DNA of 64,000 nucleotides from Planosporangium mesophilum (GTDB lineage: Bacteria > Actinomycetota > Actinomycetes > Mycobacteriales > Micromonosporaceae). Made by a program: the position numbers and the translations under genes. The stretch is from positions 186,001 to 250,000 of the forward strand of contig NZ_BOON01000006.1 of assembly GCF_016863255.1 (NCBI RefSeq), in the 5' to 3' direction. Under the pieces are notes generated by a model. It worked only from the letters and a program-made list of their open reading frames with translations. It ran no database searches and was not told the origin of the DNA. Below are positions 63,013 through 64,000 of the stretch, piece by piece (the first letter of the stretch is position 1; every line of letters starts with the position of its first letter).

Positions 63013-64000
63013 TCACATCATGGACGCGGCCTTGGCCTCCATCTCGGCGGCGGCATCCGCGTCGCCCGCGGCCGGCGTGGCGCCGCCGCCCTTCAGTTCG
63101 CTGTCGGGCAGCGCGACGCAGAGGACCACCGCGATCAGCGACACCGCGGCCGAGACGAGGAACAGCGGGTGCAGCGCGGTGACGAAGCCCTCCTCGATCG
63201 CCCGGCGTACCAGGTCCGGCAGCTCCTTGATCGACTTGGGGTCGTTGATCGAAATGCCGTGGGCCATCGCGCCGGCCATCTTCTGCTGTACCTGCGCCGG
63301 CAGCTGGCCGATCGCCTCAGCGACCCGGGGCTGGAGCTCGGCCGCCAACCGGTTGGTCATGATGGCACCGAGGGCCGCCACGCCGAACGAGCCGCCGAGC
63401 GACCGGAAGAAGGTCGCCGCGGACGTACCCGCGCCCATGTCCCGGATGTGGAGGCCGTTCTGCACGGCGAGGACCAGCGGCTGCATCGCGAGGCCGAGGC
63501 CGAGGCCGATGACGAGCATCGGGATGAACGATTTCCACAGCGCGGTGTCCACCCCGATAGCGGCGAACATCGCCAGGCCGCCCGCCATCACCAGCGTGCC
63601 GACGACCGGGAACCACTTGTACCGGCCGAGCTTGCTGATCATCCGCCCGGAGACGATCGAGGCGAAGATGATGCCGATCGTCATCGGCAGCATCATCAGC
63701 CCGGAGCTCGTCGGGGTCGCACCCTTGACGATCTGCAGGTAAAGCGGCACGTAGATGATCGAGCCGAACATGCCGAAGCCGAGGATGAAGCCGGCGAGGT
63801 TGGCGATGGAGAAGGTCGAGCTGCGGAACAGCCGCAGTGGCAGGATCGGCTCGCTGGCGCGCGCCTCGACGAACACGAACATGACGCTCAGCACGGCGCC
63901 GACAGCGAGCAGGCCGATGATCACCGGTGAGCTCCACGGATACCCGTTGGGCTCCTTCTGGCCGCCCCAGGACAGGGCCAGCAGGATCGCGCTCACGCCC
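63013..64000 (-). CDS. MFS exporter, DHA2/EmrB type, C-terminal part only
   Basis: About 329 residues of the C-terminal half are present; the gene continues past base 64000, so the start is not seen. Membrane segments such as VIIGLLAVGAVLSVMFVFVE, FSIANLAGFILGFGMFGSII and SFIPMLVIGLGLGLAMQPLV, and the motif MGAGTSAATFFRSLGGSFGV, fit the 14-segment DHA2 drug exporter family. A terminator follows it. Confidence 0.85.
   Translation of the reverse strand, partial: GVSAILLALSWGGQKEPNGYPWSSPVIIGLLAVGAVLSVMFVFVEARASEPILPLRLFRSSTFSIANLAGFILGFGMFGSIIYVPLYLQIVKGATPTSSGLMMLPMTIGIIFASIVSGRMISKLGRYKWFPVVGTLVMAGGLAMFAAIGVDTALWKSFIPMLVIGLGLGLAMQPLVLAVQNGLHIRDMGAGTSAATFFRSLGGSFGVAALGAIMTNRLAAELQPRVAEAIGQLPAQVQQKMAGAMAHGISINDPKSIKELPDLVRRAIEEGFVTALHPLFLVSAAVSLIAVVLCVALPDSELKGGGATPAAGDADAAAEMEAKAASMM

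Overview
The window is very GC-rich, dense and mostly coding. It comes from a high-GC actinobacterium. Markers for this are mycothiol genes (mshA, mshD and a mycothiol-dependent isomerase-like protein), SenX3-RegX3, GlnR, the tiny actinobacterial ribosomal protein bS22, Ku with LigD parts, and a BldN-type sigma factor with an RsbN-like DUF5667 anti-sigma. The last pair points to a sporulating, mycelial lineage. Overall style (many GTG starts, frequent GTAC, these gene families) fits Micromonosporaceae. The family assignment is inference; the phylum is clear.

Layout. 0.1-6.5 kb: BldN-like sigma, RsbN-like anti-sigma, HAD phosphatase, an anchored propeller-like protein, then on the minus strand an acyltransferase and an SDR epimerase. 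6.7-12.8 kb: bS22, an anchored HEXXH protein, proline dehydrogenase, a CGNR zinc-finger regulator, a sugar isomerase-like protein, an exopolyphosphatase and a cysteine-rich unknown. 12.9-16.5 kb: regX3-senX3 divergent from phoU, plus phosphoglycerate mutase. 16.6-24.5 kb: MFS exporter, secreted GH20 hexosaminidase, alpha-methylacyl-CoA racemase, YbjN protein, mshA, SDR and methyltransferase. 24.6-31 kb: murB, a maleylpyruvate isomerase-like protein, macrodomain, EI24 protein, AlaX, alpha/beta hydrolase, DUF2516, an HbhA-like protein and its XRE regulator. 31-38.8 kb: asparaginase, BKACE enzyme, YgfZ, a Nur-like Fur regulator, aminodeoxychorismate lyase, nitrobindin with a 34-residue membrane peptide, DsrE protein, DUF1416 and sulfurtransferase behind a Cys-rich leader peptide. 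39-47 kb: LmeA-like protein, a membrane protein, glnR, mshD and pstSCAB. 47-55 kb: NUDIX, Gfo/Idh/MocA, Pit transporter with its DUF47 partner, DUF402, DinG-like helicase and an AI-2E-family permease. 55-64 kb: Cpn10-like protein, PrsW, split LigD polymerase and ligase divergent from ku, an MCP, an acyl-CoA ligase and a truncated MFS exporter.

How it works together. Phosphate is the main theme: SenX3-RegX3, PhoU, PstSCAB, Pit-DUF47 and an exopolyphosphatase. PHO-box-like GTTCAC repeats sit at the phoU/senX3 divergence and before pstS. Mycothiol synthesis (mshA, mshD), sulfur handling (sulfurtransferase, DUF1416, leader peptide) and non-homologous end joining (LigD parts, Ku) are the other coherent modules. 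From memory, gene order matches two blocks of the Mycobacterium tuberculosis chromosome (about Rv0474-Rv0505 and Rv0811-Rv0821), so this is largely conserved core chromosome. I see no prophage, transposon, CRISPR array or tRNA gene.

Most striking signals. At least 24 genes carry a TANNNT hexamer exactly 6 or 7 bases before the start codon, the signature of leaderless transcripts. Two small families of intergenic inverted repeats recur. There is a candidate BldN promoter before the rsbN-like gene, a Cys-rich attenuator peptide, paired DnaA-box sequences before the helicase, and a triple tandem hairpin after proline dehydrogenase. No obviously new multi-gene system was found; the novelty is mainly regulatory.
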